DNA of 64,000 nt from Sphingobacterium faecium (GCF_003054045.1 NZ_QBKH01000009.1:55222-119221); one strand, 5' to 3'; counted from the first letter of the stretch, positions 55,460 to 63,899 are shown. Notes: a model not told the origin generated them from the letters alone. Made by a program: numbers and translations.

Positions 55460-58400
55460 TTAATAATTCATTTTTAATCCAATCGAAAGCATACGAGGAG
55501 ATAAATAATATGATGCTGATGGAAAATCAGGATCCAAACCCTTTCTATTTTTCCTCCATAGAATACCCATATTGTTTAAATAGCAATAAACAGATAAATT
55601 TGAGATTTTAGATCTACTTCTCAAAAACTGAGACATTGCATAATCTAGTCGGATATCGCGAAGTCGAATATGGTCTCCTTTCTCCACCAATATTTCAGAA
55701 CGAGTGTACACCATATCTCTATTTGCTACATTTGCAAAGGGATTAGATGGAACATTCGTTTTCAATTCATCTCCTGGTTGCTTCCACCGATCCAAATAAT
55801 CAGCATGCATCCCTTTTCCATTAGTTACCAAAAGACTATATTCCACTGAATTTCTTCTAAAATAATACCCAAATTTGAATGCGATATTAAAACTAATAGA
55901 CAGATATTTCCATTGAAGATTATTTCTAAACGCTCCACTATAAATCGGAATACTGCTTCCGTGATCAACGAGTTTATCTAATGCGAGTCCATTAATATAT
56001 TTGGTATACTCCGTGTTTAATACTCCATCATTTTCTACCAAAGGATTACCAGTCTGTGGATCCAGACCATACCAAGGCAGACTATACATTTCATCAATGG
56101 ACTTATTTTTTATAGGACGATTATCCATACCTCTAGTATATCCTGAGACTGATACCGTATTATCACCATAGTAGTCTGTTACCAAATTACTCGTGCGTGA
56201 TATCCAGAATTCATTGGACCATTTCACCTTATTCCCTATTCCATTCAATCCTAGGGTTAAATCGAATCCCTTTGTTTCCATCTTCGCATAATTACGCTTA
56301 AGCTTTGCTTGCGTACCTCCGTAGTACACCGTCGGATCAATCAAGTCTATTCCAATAAGGTCGTCTGACTTCTTCCGATAATAATCAAAGGAGCCGTTAA
56401 GCTTCCCTTTTAACAATCTAAAATCAGCACCTAAATTAAAAGTAGTGACCTTCTCCCAACGCAAATTTTGATTTCCTGGAGACGTAATTAAAGCCTGCTG
56501 TAGATTAGTTGTCGAATTTACACTGTAAGAAACGGTTGGAAAAGCAGTCATACTTCGGTCAATATTACCATTCTTTCCATAGGTAACTCTCCATTTCAAC
56601 ATTTGCACAAGATCATTTTTAAAAAATGATTCTTCCATCATATTCCATGCAACACCTGTTGACCATAGCGGAACACCTTTTTGATTCGTATTCACACCAA
56701 ACAAATTAGAGGCATCCCATCGGATACTACCAGAAATCATGTATCTGGATCTCCAATCATAACCAAAATTGGCATAATAAGACAAGTAACGGTCAATGTT
56801 CTCTCTCAATGCACTAGACGGAAAAGGAATACGACCCGATGATTGCGGACGCAGTGGATAAACTTTTGTATAATCCAAAATCATTTGAGAAGTAAGTAAT
56901 TCGTCATCATAACCATAAAGAGTATAGTCGTCGAGTTTACTTTTAACTTCCCGTTGTTCCGTTCCCATAAGTAAAACAACACGATTTGATCCAAATTGCT
57001 GATCGACATCCAGTTGCAGTCTTCCAGATCTAGAAAGCAGATTTTGTTTACCTTGATTTAATATATCACCATATGGAAAGGCTCGAAAACCATCAGGCTG
57101 GGTATAACGATTGACCAAGTTCCTGACATAGTAACCATCTTTTGAATTCAGATTCCGATTATTAGTTATAGCTTTCAAAGATTGTAGATTAAATGAGAAC
57201 CGTACTCCTTTCAATAGATTATAGTTGACCCCAAAAGTCCAACGATTTTCATCTCTATCCGAGTGCTTATCCTGCAAAATAAGTTCATCCAATGGTCGAT
57301 AAGACCAATCCAATAAACCTTCCGAAGATGCATTTTTTACGTAGTCAAGATTATAGTCTTTTACAATAGATGCATGGCTTCCATCATCTTCTTGAAGTGA
57401 CATGTAGGGATATAGATAAGAAAAGCTTCTAAAATCAACTGCATTGGACAGACTATTCTCGGCTATAAAACCATATGAAAAATCGACATTTAAGTTTTTA
57501 ATCGGACTATAGCTGAGCGAAGAAGAAAATGTACTCCTTTGTTGCTGATTACCCATATCAGTCATTCGCTTTCCATCCCATCCGCCAGAAAAGAAATAGC
57601 TCAATTGCTGAGAACCACCTTGCATATTCAAATTATACTGTTGTGAAAAAGCAGGTCGATATAAATAACGTGAAGCTTGGTCACGAACATCAATTTGAGA
57701 TAACTGCAGCAACATATTATTTAATTCTGAGTTGCTCAACTCCTTGTTCCTGTGTTTAAATAACATCATAACAACGGGTGATAGTGGAGATTTTGCGACA
57801 TCATTATACTTCGCATCATAGATACCCCGATTAAAATATTCCTTCTCAAGGTCGAGGTAATCTTTTGTTGGAATAAAGTCATCTCCATACTTTAAGTTTG
57901 GTTTGGAAGAGAATGAATTTAATGCATTTAAGGATACTGAGAGTGGATGATCTTTCTTTCCTTTCTTGGAAGTCAAGACAATTACCCCATTTGAAGCACG
58001 CGCACCCCATATGGAAGTCGCAGCTGCATCTTTAAGTACGGTAATTGACTCAATATCGTTAGGATTTAGACCCATTATATCACCATCATAAGGAAAATTA
58101 TCCAAGACAACCAAAGGTGAACCGTCAGCATAAATAGTATTAGCCCCTCTTAATCGCATAGCTACGCGTTCATTATCACCACTAATTTGTCCCACCCTTC
58201 TTTTGTCAAATTGCAGCGAGGGTGTAATATCCTCAAGCCTATCCAAAATAGAAGAAGAGGTACTCCGCTGTATTAATGTATTGTCAATAAAATCAAAGCT
58301 TCCAGTAGCCCGTTCTTTTGGCAATGAATAATACCCCGTACTGATCTCTACTTCATCCATCAAAATAGAATGAGGTATCAAAGTTACTTGGAGATTAGTT

Positions 58401-58666
58401 TTATTGATCGCCACTTTTTTAGCCCTGTATCCAACAGACGATATCCAGATTGAATCCTGTATGTCTGAAATGATCTGAAAATTTCCGTCAGCGCCAGATA
58501 TTGCCAACACTTCAGATCTTAAGTTTTTGATCGTAGCGCCTTTTATTCCGACTTTTGTAATGTCATCAACTACAGTTCCAGTATACCAAGATTGCGCAAA
58601 AACTGTATTAAAAAGGTATACTAATCCAATAATAATAAAATATTTAAATTTATTCATCGCTACCAC
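55460..58666 (-). CDS. SusC/RagA-family TonB-dependent transporter
   Basis: A 1068-aa transporter; translation may start at the first ATG or three codons later (MNKFKYF). The signal peptide ends TVFAQ. It has a beta-sandwich domain (about 28-105), a plug with VAMRLRGANTIYADGSPLVV and VLKDAAATSIWGARASNG, and a barrel ending LSIGLKMNY. It overlaps the end of the thioredoxin-like gene by 8-17 bp, so the two are probably translationally coupled. It is much diverged from the other two SusC proteins here. Confidence 0.94.
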   Translation of the reverse strand: MVAMNKFKYFIIIGLVYLFNTVFAQSWYTGTVVDDITKVGIKGATIKNLRSEVLAISGADGNFQIISDIQDSIWISSVGYRAKKVAINKTNLQVTLIPHSILMDEVEISTGYYSLPKERATGSFDFIDNTLIQRSTSSSILDRLEDITPSLQFDKRRVGQISGDNERVAMRLRGANTIYADGSPLVVLDNFPYDGDIMGLNPNDIESITVLKDAAATSIWGARASNGVIVLTSKKGKKDHPLSVSLNALNSFSSKPNLKYGDDFIPTKDYLDLEKEYFNRGIYDAKYNDVAKSPLSPVVMMLFKHRNKELSNSELNNMLLQLSQIDVRDQASRYLYRPAFSQQYNLNMQGGSQQLSYFFSGGWDGKRMTDMGNQQQRSTFSSSLSYSPIKNLNVDFSYGFIAENSLSNAVDFRSFSYLYPYMSLQEDDGSHASIVKDYNLDYVKNASSEGLLDWSYRPLDELILQDKHSDRDENRWTFGVNYNLLKGVRFSFNLQSLKAITNNRNLNSKDGYYVRNLVNRYTQPDGFRAFPYGDILNQGKQNLLSRSGRLQLDVDQQFGSNRVVLLMGTEQREVKSKLDDYTLYGYDDELLTSQMILDYTKVYPLRPQSSGRIPFPSSALRENIDRYLSYYANFGYDWRSRYMISGSIRWDASNLFGVNTNQKGVPLWSTGVAWNMMEESFFKNDLVQMLKWRVTYGKNGNIDRSMTAFPTVSYSVNSTTNLQQALITSPGNQNLRWEKVTTFNLGADFRLLKGKLNGSFDYYRKKSDDLIGIDLIDPTVYYGGTQAKLKRNYAKMETKGFDLTLGLNGIGNKVKWSNEFWISRTSNLVTDYYGDNTVSVSGYTRGMDNRPIKNKSIDEMYSLPWYGLDPQTGNPLVENDGVLNTEYTKYINGLALDKLVDHGSSIPIYSGAFRNNLQWKYLSISFNIAFKFGYYFRRNSVEYSLLVTNGKGMHADYLDRWKQPGDELKTNVPSNPFANVANRDMVYTRSEILVEKGDHIRLRDIRLDYAMSQFLRSRSKISNLSVYCYLNNMGILWRKNRKGLDPDFPSASYYLSPRMLSIGLKMNY

Positions 58667-60059
58667 TCCTTTCTACGATCAACATAGGTAAGGTTGACAT
58701 ACCCCTTTTTATACCCAACCCAAATTGATAAAGCGCCTTATCAACAGCATTCAAATCCTTAGGATCTGCTTCCAGCTTGAGACTTACATTACCAGTATAA
58801 TCTGTCATGTCAGCTATTGGAAGACTATTTCTAAAATTGTTGGTGCGCAAATAGGCAATTAGATTTCTTAATGGTCTATTGACCAAAGTATATGAATTTA
58901 CATCGGAAGATGTTTTGGGAGTACCATTCTGCATTTGGAATTTTTCAAAAACGGTTTTATCTTTTACATAAAGACAGAATGATTCTACACTTTTATCAAC
59001 GACATAAGCCTTAACATTAAATCTTAAGGAAAGAAAACGAGAGAGATCCTGTTTGTATAAATCCATCTTTTGTTTTTCCCCCAATTCATTTACATGAGTA
59101 AGATAATAGCAATATAAATTAGATTTTTTCCATTGCCTAAGATTGCTTTCGGTCTTATAATCCTTCGTATTAATGAGCTCCAAGGGCAATTCCATCCTTT
59201 GCCTAAGCGAATCTGAAATACGCCATATAATCCGATTTTTCATACCACTAAACGGTATATTATCACGGTTTGCATAAAGTAGCAATCCGATAATAGAATG
59301 ATTGAACAATGTCAATGATTGTTTTTTTTCAGATACTGCAAATATGTTATAAGGCAAGGCTTTTGTAAATGAGCTGCTAAAAATAGTATTATCTGCAATC
59401 ATTTGACTCGTATCCGATATTGTTAATTTATTAAGGTCTGAATGGTCTATCTCTGATTCTTTTTGCAACAATTGAACGGGTTTGTTCATTACAAAATCAT
59501 TGATGTTAGCAACTGTGGTAAGATTTCCATCCGTTATATAAGTCACTATCCCATCTTTAATCCATATCTGATGAGGGACACTCACATGAGGAAAATATCG
59601 GATTAGCATGCTATCGGCATAAATAGTGAACAAATCCACATCATTTTGCTTCAATATATGTTGAGCCGAACTTGTATTATTTTTGGTTACAGGAACCACA
59701 ATAGCATTCTCATCCAACAAATTTAATTGAGCAGACAACTCTTTTAATTTATTTATGCACGGAACACACCATACAGTCCAAAAATCCAACAGGATCAACT
59801 TTTTATCACGGAAATTATTTAGAAATATCCTCTGACTTCCCTGAGCGTAGTTCAGTACGTCCAAAGGTAAATGCCACAACGCTTCGGGAATAGTATCTCC
59901 CACCATAAGTGGCTTAATCTTATTAAGCCCATCAGCCCCGCTGTCCTTGCGGGGCGTCTGAGCTGATAAACTAAACATAGAAACCATCAGGACTAATAGC
60001 GAGTAAGTCCTGATACTCTTCAATTCCGTTAAAACACAATCAAGAAGATTGAAAAACAT
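58650..60059 (-). CDS. Thioredoxin-like (TlpA/AhpC-TSA type) exported protein
   Basis: A 469-aa protein. The start was set at the ATG at 60059 (alternative 60095) because a signal peptide (SLLVLMVSMFSLSAQ) follows it. The same frame stays open 326-338 codons further upstream, but that part crosses the promoter and the 11-bp array and has no protein character. Residues about 50-200 are a thioredoxin fold with redox motif WCVPC (DFWTVWCVPCINKLKEL). About 270 unrecognised C-terminal residues follow. First gene of an operon with SusC and SusD, suggesting a periplasmic reductase acting on the imported compound. Confidence 0.82.
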   Translation of the reverse strand: MFFNLLDCVLTELKSIRTYSLLVLMVSMFSLSAQTPRKDSGADGLNKIKPLMVGDTIPEALWHLPLDVLNYAQGSQRIFLNNFRDKKLILLDFWTVWCVPCINKLKELSAQLNLLDENAIVVPVTKNNTSSAQHILKQNDVDLFTIYADSMLIRYFPHVSVPHQIWIKDGIVTYITDGNLTTVANINDFVMNKPVQLLQKESEIDHSDLNKLTISDTSQMIADNTIFSSSFTKALPYNIFAVSEKKQSLTLFNHSIIGLLLYANRDNIPFSGMKNRIIWRISDSLRQRMELPLELINTKDYKTESNLRQWKKSNLYCYYLTHVNELGEKQKMDLYKQDLSRFLSLRFNVKAYVVDKSVESFCLYVKDKTVFEKFQMQNGTPKTSSDVNSYTLVNRPLRNLIAYLRTNNFRNSLPIADMTDYTGNVSLKLEADPKDLNAVDKALYQFGLGIKRGMSTLPMLIVERSGSDE

Positions 60060-60140
60060 AAGCACCCGTAAAGAAAAAGCCCTTCCTGCTTTCATTATCT
60101 TACAATGATTACGTTGAACGAAAGCATCAATATCACTGGC

Positions 60141-60152
60141 AATCGATCGATT
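60141..60152. promoter_or_regulatory. AATCGATCGATT palindrome in the thioredoxin-SusCD leader
   Basis: A 12-bp palindrome preceded by GGC, related to the CAATCGATTG element of the other two SusC leaders (it begins GCAATCGAT). It lies about 80 bp upstream of the start codon. Confidence 0.35.
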
Positions 60153-60286
60153 TAAGATTGATTTAAAGAGGTTTGGCGAATTATTATTGCAAAACCACCG
60201 ATTCCCTTGCTTAAATAAATTAAATCTCTTAAAAGCGCTTATTTGAATTAAAAAATTATTGAGGCATCGATCAAGTATAGATGAAG

Positions 60287-60294
60287 CAAAGATA
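60287..60294 (-). promoter_or_regulatory. -7 box of the thioredoxin-SusC-SusD operon
   Basis: Minus-strand TATCTTTGC, an exact TAnnTTTGC match. The predicted leader is about 220 nt. No -33 TTTG at 19 nt; the flanking inverted repeats may substitute as activator sites. Confidence 0.5.
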
Positions 60295-60301
60295 GAGCGT
60301 T

Positions 60302-60353
60302 GATAGTGCATGGATAGTATATCAACGGATACCGTTTTACGCACTATCCATGC
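60302..60353. promoter_or_regulatory. Nested inverted repeats just upstream of the operon promoter
   Basis: GCATGGATAGT (60308-60318) and ACTATCCATGC (60343-60353) are exact inverted repeats. GATAGTGC (60302-60309) also pairs with GCACTATC (60341-60348), so two registers compete. AACGG-ATA-CCGTT (60324-60336) sits in the loop. The cluster spans -20 to -70 relative to the predicted start, where activators bind. Confidence 0.55.
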
Positions 60354-60488
60354 TAGACCATTACTTAACATATGCACTACGCATGCTTGGGAGATACATG
60401 AACAACCGTGTTCCCGTGCTGGTCTAGGCTCCTCCTGTACATCCGTAGCCAAAAATTGATCCAAATCATCCATTTGGTGTTTTACTGC

Positions 60489-60901
60489 ATTTCTTCGACC
60501 TTTCTTCGCCCTTTCTTCTAGCCTTGTTCTACCTCCACTCAAGGCGGCTTCGAGGCGGCTTCGACTCTCCCTACACGTACGTCGAAGCGGACTCGAAGCC
60601 CACTGGGAGCCCACTCGAAGCGACCTAGAAGATGGGGCGAATTTGGTTAGGAAAAATTCAGCATTTATTCTTGTTGATATTTCTTGTTCAACTCCTGTTC
60701 TAGTGTTATTCGAGTCTACTTCGAGACTTACTCGAAAATCATTCGAGTCTTGTTCGGGTGCTGTTCGACTGCGCTTTGAATGGCCTTCGGAAACTTGCCG
60801 AACAGCAGTCGAAGAACTACCGATGGATTTCCGAATCAATCCAAAACCAGTCTCAACTTTATCTCGAATGATTGTCGAACCTTCATCGAAGGCATATCGA
60901 G
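60489..60901. repeat. Phased 11-bp TCGA array
   Basis: TCGA, or a one- to two-base variant, recurs every 11 bp in three blocks. Block A starts at 60495, 60506, 60517, 60528, 60539, 60550, 60561. Block B starts at 60582, 60593, 60604, 60615, 60626, 60637, 60648. Block C has 20 successive units from 60688 to 60897. The unit is six variable bases followed by TCGAR, for example TGTTATTCGAG, TCTACTTCGAG, ACTTACTCGAA. Sixteen of 34 units have exact TCGA and most others keep CG. The spacers are unrelated, so this is not a simple tandem repeat. Phase shifts occur only between blocks. Confidence 0.85.
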
Positions 60902-61599
60902 AACCAGAACTGTCATTAGTTGCTTGTGCAATAGTATTTTCTACTGCATTTTCAGAAACAAAATATTTAGGTAATACTCTATGGTTACTGCACTTGTTTT
61001 TAATCGTATAAATGGTTTTGATAATACCCTTCAAATAGGCATGTACTGTCCCATCCTTATAAAAATTGTTCATTTTTTCATAAGTTAAATCATACTTAAT
61101 GGCACGAAAGAGATCGCTTCGCTAAGTATTTAAGGTTTATAATTTTGGCGTTTACCTGTGCGCAATAGATATCCAAAACAGCTTCCAAATGAAACTAATC
61201 AGGAGCTTGTAAAATTGCGCCTAGGCTATAAATAAATGATGGAATCGAAAAGCGTAAATGGTTATCATAAAGGTAATATACTGGTCTACGGTACGCTTTC
61301 ATCGATTCTAAGACATCATAATGTCTTGTAATCGCATAAAGATTAAGGGGGATTTTTTTTGCTTACTCCAAATAGTTTTATTAACTCCATATTTTAATTA
61401 ATTCAAAAAGAAGTGAATACCTAAAAATTAGAAAACCTTAATAATTTTTCCAAGACTTATTAGTTAGATTAGCCTGCTTATTTAAACCCTAGTAAAGAAT
61501 TCCGGTTTGAAAAATAAAAAATATAGTTATACGGGAGGTGTTTCAATAGATCTAAGTCTTTTCAATATGAAAATCTCAGATATATATAAGATTAAGAAA

Positions 61600-61732
61600 A
61601 GGTACCTCCCTTGCTCAATGGTTGAGCGTGAGAAACTACGCGACCCTAAATTAAGGGAGGACCTCTCTATATGTGTAATGAATTTATTTAAGTTTATATG
61701 TTTCATTCTGTATGGTTTTTGGTTTCTCACGC
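61600..61732 (+). ncRNA. Possible structured RNA upstream of the XRE regulator
   Basis: AGGTACCTCCCTT (61600-61612) pairs with AAGGGAGGACCT (61653-61664) with one bulge, enclosing the hairpin GCTCAA-TGG-TTGAGC (61613-61627). GCGTGAGAAAC (61626-61636) also matches GTTTCTCACGC (61722-61732) exactly, an alternative long-range pairing. Mutually exclusive stems suggest a switching leader, but no promoter was identified. A weak 112-codon TTG frame crosses the region. Confidence 0.3.
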
Positions 61733-61772
61733 CTTTACCAATGAATGAATATTCAAATATAGCAAGTACTTT

Positions 61773-61798
61773 TTATTATTCCAAATTTGGAATAATAA
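61773..61798. promoter_or_regulatory. 26-bp perfect palindrome upstream of the XRE gene (candidate operator)
   Basis: The two 13-nt halves are exact reverse complements, with core TATTCCAAATTTGGAATA. It ends 28 bp before the start codon of a small HTH regulator, the position expected for an autoregulatory operator. Confidence 0.55.
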
Positions 61799-61826
61799 AT
61801 AAATGTTTTAAAATGTCTCTTTGTCT

Positions 61827-62099
61827 ATGGCCGAACAATATATAGATAAAGAGAATCTAGAATTGGTCCGAGATAGACTCTGGTCGATATCTAAAGAAAA
61901 AGGAATCACTTTAGAGGATATTGAAGATAGAACAGGATTCAGCTACAGTCAAGTCTACCGGATAGTTAGAGGAAAAAATAACATGTCAATAAGTGGTCTT
62001 ATTGCTGTATGTAAGGCTTTAGAAGTACAACCCTCAGATGTTTTTAATTTCAGCGTAGAAATGCCAAAACATTTGCCATTAAGAAAAGACCGCAAATAA
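61827..62099 (+). CDS. XRE-family helix-turn-helix regulator
   Basis: A 90-aa protein, started at the ATG at 61827 rather than the TTG two codons earlier. Residues about 9-72 form a Cro/C1-type HTH: GITLEDIEDRTGFSYSQVYRIVRGKNN with the following SGLIAVCKALEVQPSDVF helices. It has a short basic tail. It is convergent with the nucleotidyltransferase-HEPN gene (11 bp between stops). It could be the regulator or antitoxin-like partner of that module. Confidence 0.85.
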   Translation: MAEQYIDKENLELVRDRLWSISKEKGITLEDIEDRTGFSYSQVYRIVRGKNNMSISGLIAVCKALEVQPSDVFNFSVEMPKHLPLRKDRK

Positions 62100-62110
62100 T
62101 ATTATTCAAA

Positions 62111-62980
62111 TTAAAGATTGGAAATTCTCAATTCGCAAAGTTTGATAACAACTCGTTCTAATAGCTCAACCTTGTTAATCAATTTTTTAAAATCGTCAGG
62201 AGAAATATAATAGTCGTCTTGATAACGCGCGTCTAAATAGGCTTTATTTAAGATATCAAACAGCCTATTTTCTTCCCCATCTTCCAAAGGATATTTAAAC
62301 ACATGGTTTAAATCTTCTGATATATGCTTAGCATATTTCCGATATGCTTTTAGTCTATGAGTCTTCGGTTTATAGCCAGTATACACTAAAAGAATTCCGC
62401 CGTAAAATTTTTCCGCAGACTGATTTAAGTTAAAAATTAACTCGTTCAAAGGCAGTTTTTTTCTTAGAAACTCCTCACTAATTACTTTAGTTAACGTTAA
62501 AAACCGAGATCCACTCTTGATCCATTTTTCATAATATTGAGTTGCAAGAGATTTAATCTGCAGTACAGTTAAAGGTTTACATTTTACAAAAGTAAATTCC
62601 CCAGTATCAAACAAAACAATCCCTTCCTTGACGATATCGCTAAAGAAGAACTGTCCCATTTCTAGCCCCTTATTTACATAGTTGAAACTATGAACTATAG
62701 GGCTCACATCGTTTTTATATTTTAGAGTTCTATTCTCAATTTTACTAGCGATTTCGTTTTCCTTTTCTCTATCACCTTCAGGAAGTACAACCAAGATGTC
62801 ATAATCACTTATATAAGAATAGGTAGCTCCCCGTTCCTCATACTCATCCTCAACCCACTTGTCCGAAGTATGGCTGCCAAACAAGATAACCATAGCCGGA
62901 TCAGCAATACTGCAAATAGTATCTACAATTTCGGCTAATTCTTCCTGCTTCTTTTGTGGCAAATGGGCTAATGTATTCAT
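62111..62980 (-). CDS. Nucleotidyltransferase-HEPN fusion protein
   Basis: A 289-aa cytoplasmic protein. The N-terminal nucleotidyltransferase domain has LFGSHTSDK (Gly35-Ser36) and SDYDILVVL (Asp59, Asp61), so catalytic acids are kept. The C-terminal HEPN domain (about 140-285) has NLNQSAEKFYGGILLVYTGY and an R-x4-H at Arg214/His219, the spacing of the HEPN RNase site. In two-gene HepT/MntA systems the MNT part adenylylates and silences the HEPN toxin; here both are in one chain. The start codon overlaps the stop of the preceding gene (ATGA). Confidence 0.8.
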   Translation of the reverse strand: MNTLAHLPQKKQEELAEIVDTICSIADPAMVILFGSHTSDKWVEDEYEERGATYSYISDYDILVVLPEGDREKENEIASKIENRTLKYKNDVSPIVHSFNYVNKGLEMGQFFFSDIVKEGIVLFDTGEFTFVKCKPLTVLQIKSLATQYYEKWIKSGSRFLTLTKVISEEFLRKKLPLNELIFNLNQSAEKFYGGILLVYTGYKPKTHRLKAYRKYAKHISEDLNHVFKYPLEDGEENRLFDILNKAYLDARYQDDYYISPDDFKKLINKVELLERVVIKLCELRISNL

Positions 62981-63717
62981 AGACTAAAGATACAGATAAG
63001 TAAATTGAAAGGCAATAAATAATAGAAATAGTAAAGAGTTCCCATTGTAAAAAGAAAGCCTAATAAAATAAGATATGCGCTTAAATGGTACGGTTCATTG
63101 AAGTCACTGGCAATAACAATCGTCTCACTCTTACTTTCTTTATCTGCATCTAGAATGATTTCACGTATATCTTCGTCCTGCTTTCCTTTTCTGTTCGTTT
63201 CTATAATGCTCGCTACATCCACAATAGGCTGATCGAGCTTTTCCCATGTAACACCATCGTATCCCCTAGGCAGATAACAGGCATAGTTAGTATAATCCAA
63301 ATGAACAGCATAAAATGTAAAATTTCTATCTGCTACTTGAATTTTACTTTTTAACACATTACCCACCTTATTGGCTTCAGTATATAAGGGTATTTGATCC
63401 TTAATGGGGAATTTAGAAATGAAAGCAACATCTAAAGATGGTTCACTGGATATACCATAATACACGGCATCTTTATTTTTTAATTCGGCCAGGATTCGTT
63501 GTACAAAATCTGTGTTATTGTAATTCCTTACCTCACTAAACAACACTACGTCTGCTTTCTTAGCAATAATCTCATTTGCAATAGCTGGAAAGCCATCTGG
63601 AACCATTGTACCTTCCTGCCAAATATTAATTTGTAGTATCTTCAATTGTGATTTTTTTTGAGCGAGAACCACTTGCCCAACAAAAAAGATAGTCACTATC
63701 ATTAGAAACTTCTTCAT
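62977..63717 (-). pseudogene. Endonuclease/exonuclease/phosphatase-family protein, 3'-truncated
   Basis: A 246-aa frame. A signal peptide (ends VVLAQ) is followed by an EEP domain: LKILQINIWQEG (Asn), VVLFSEVRNYNN (Glu), HLDYTNY and IVIASDFNEPYHL (Asp-x-Asn). The family normally goes on to a final catalytic His and further beta strands. Here the sequence after EPYHL becomes a hydrophobic, Phe/Leu/Tyr-rich tail unlike the family and stops at the start of the HEPN gene. This suggests the 3' half was replaced when the HEPN module was inserted, with the junction near 63080. The truncated enzyme should be inactive. Confidence 0.75.
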
Positions 63718-63899
63718 ACTTGCTATTGTTTATTTTTTGAAACGCTTATTTTTGTAAATATCCTAATATTTGAAAAAAAGATGCAGTAATTTTCCATTAA
63801 ACCATTATATATATTAAATTCAAAATTGCTTTTCAATTAGTAAATTACTGGGGTCATCAATTTTCCAAGGTGAATATAGTAAAACTAATCTTTTACATA

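Larger units (their letters stand above)
60060..61826. other. 1.8-kb non-coding region: promoter, inverted repeats, 11-bp array, structured segment
   Basis: From low to high: leader with palindrome (60141), promoter box (60287), nested inverted repeats (60302-60353), the phased 11-bp array (60489-60901), plain AT-rich DNA (60910-61590), a possible structured RNA (61600-61732) and an operator palindrome (61773). Frames on both strands are long within the array because TCGAA contains no stop, but none looks like a protein. Confidence 0.6.

Noticed and set aside
60489..60901. CRISPR-like array
   Set aside because: Repeats of 4-5 conserved bases every 11 bp are far too short and no cas gene is near.
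60643..61011. A 122-codon plus-strand frame inside the array
   Set aside because: It exists because the TCGA-rich units contain few stops; there is no periodic amino acid pattern, since 11 bp is not a multiple of 3, and no start signal.
58650..61073. An 807-codon minus-strand frame including the thioredoxin-like gene
   Set aside because: The first 326-338 codons cross a promoter box, inverted repeats and the 11-bp array, are Arg/Ser-rich without a fold, and put the obvious signal peptide in mid-protein. I start the gene at 60059.
61507..61845. A 112-codon plus-strand frame before the XRE gene
   Set aside because: TTG start, ends inside the XRE gene in another frame, overlaps stable RNA stems and has no recognisable protein features.
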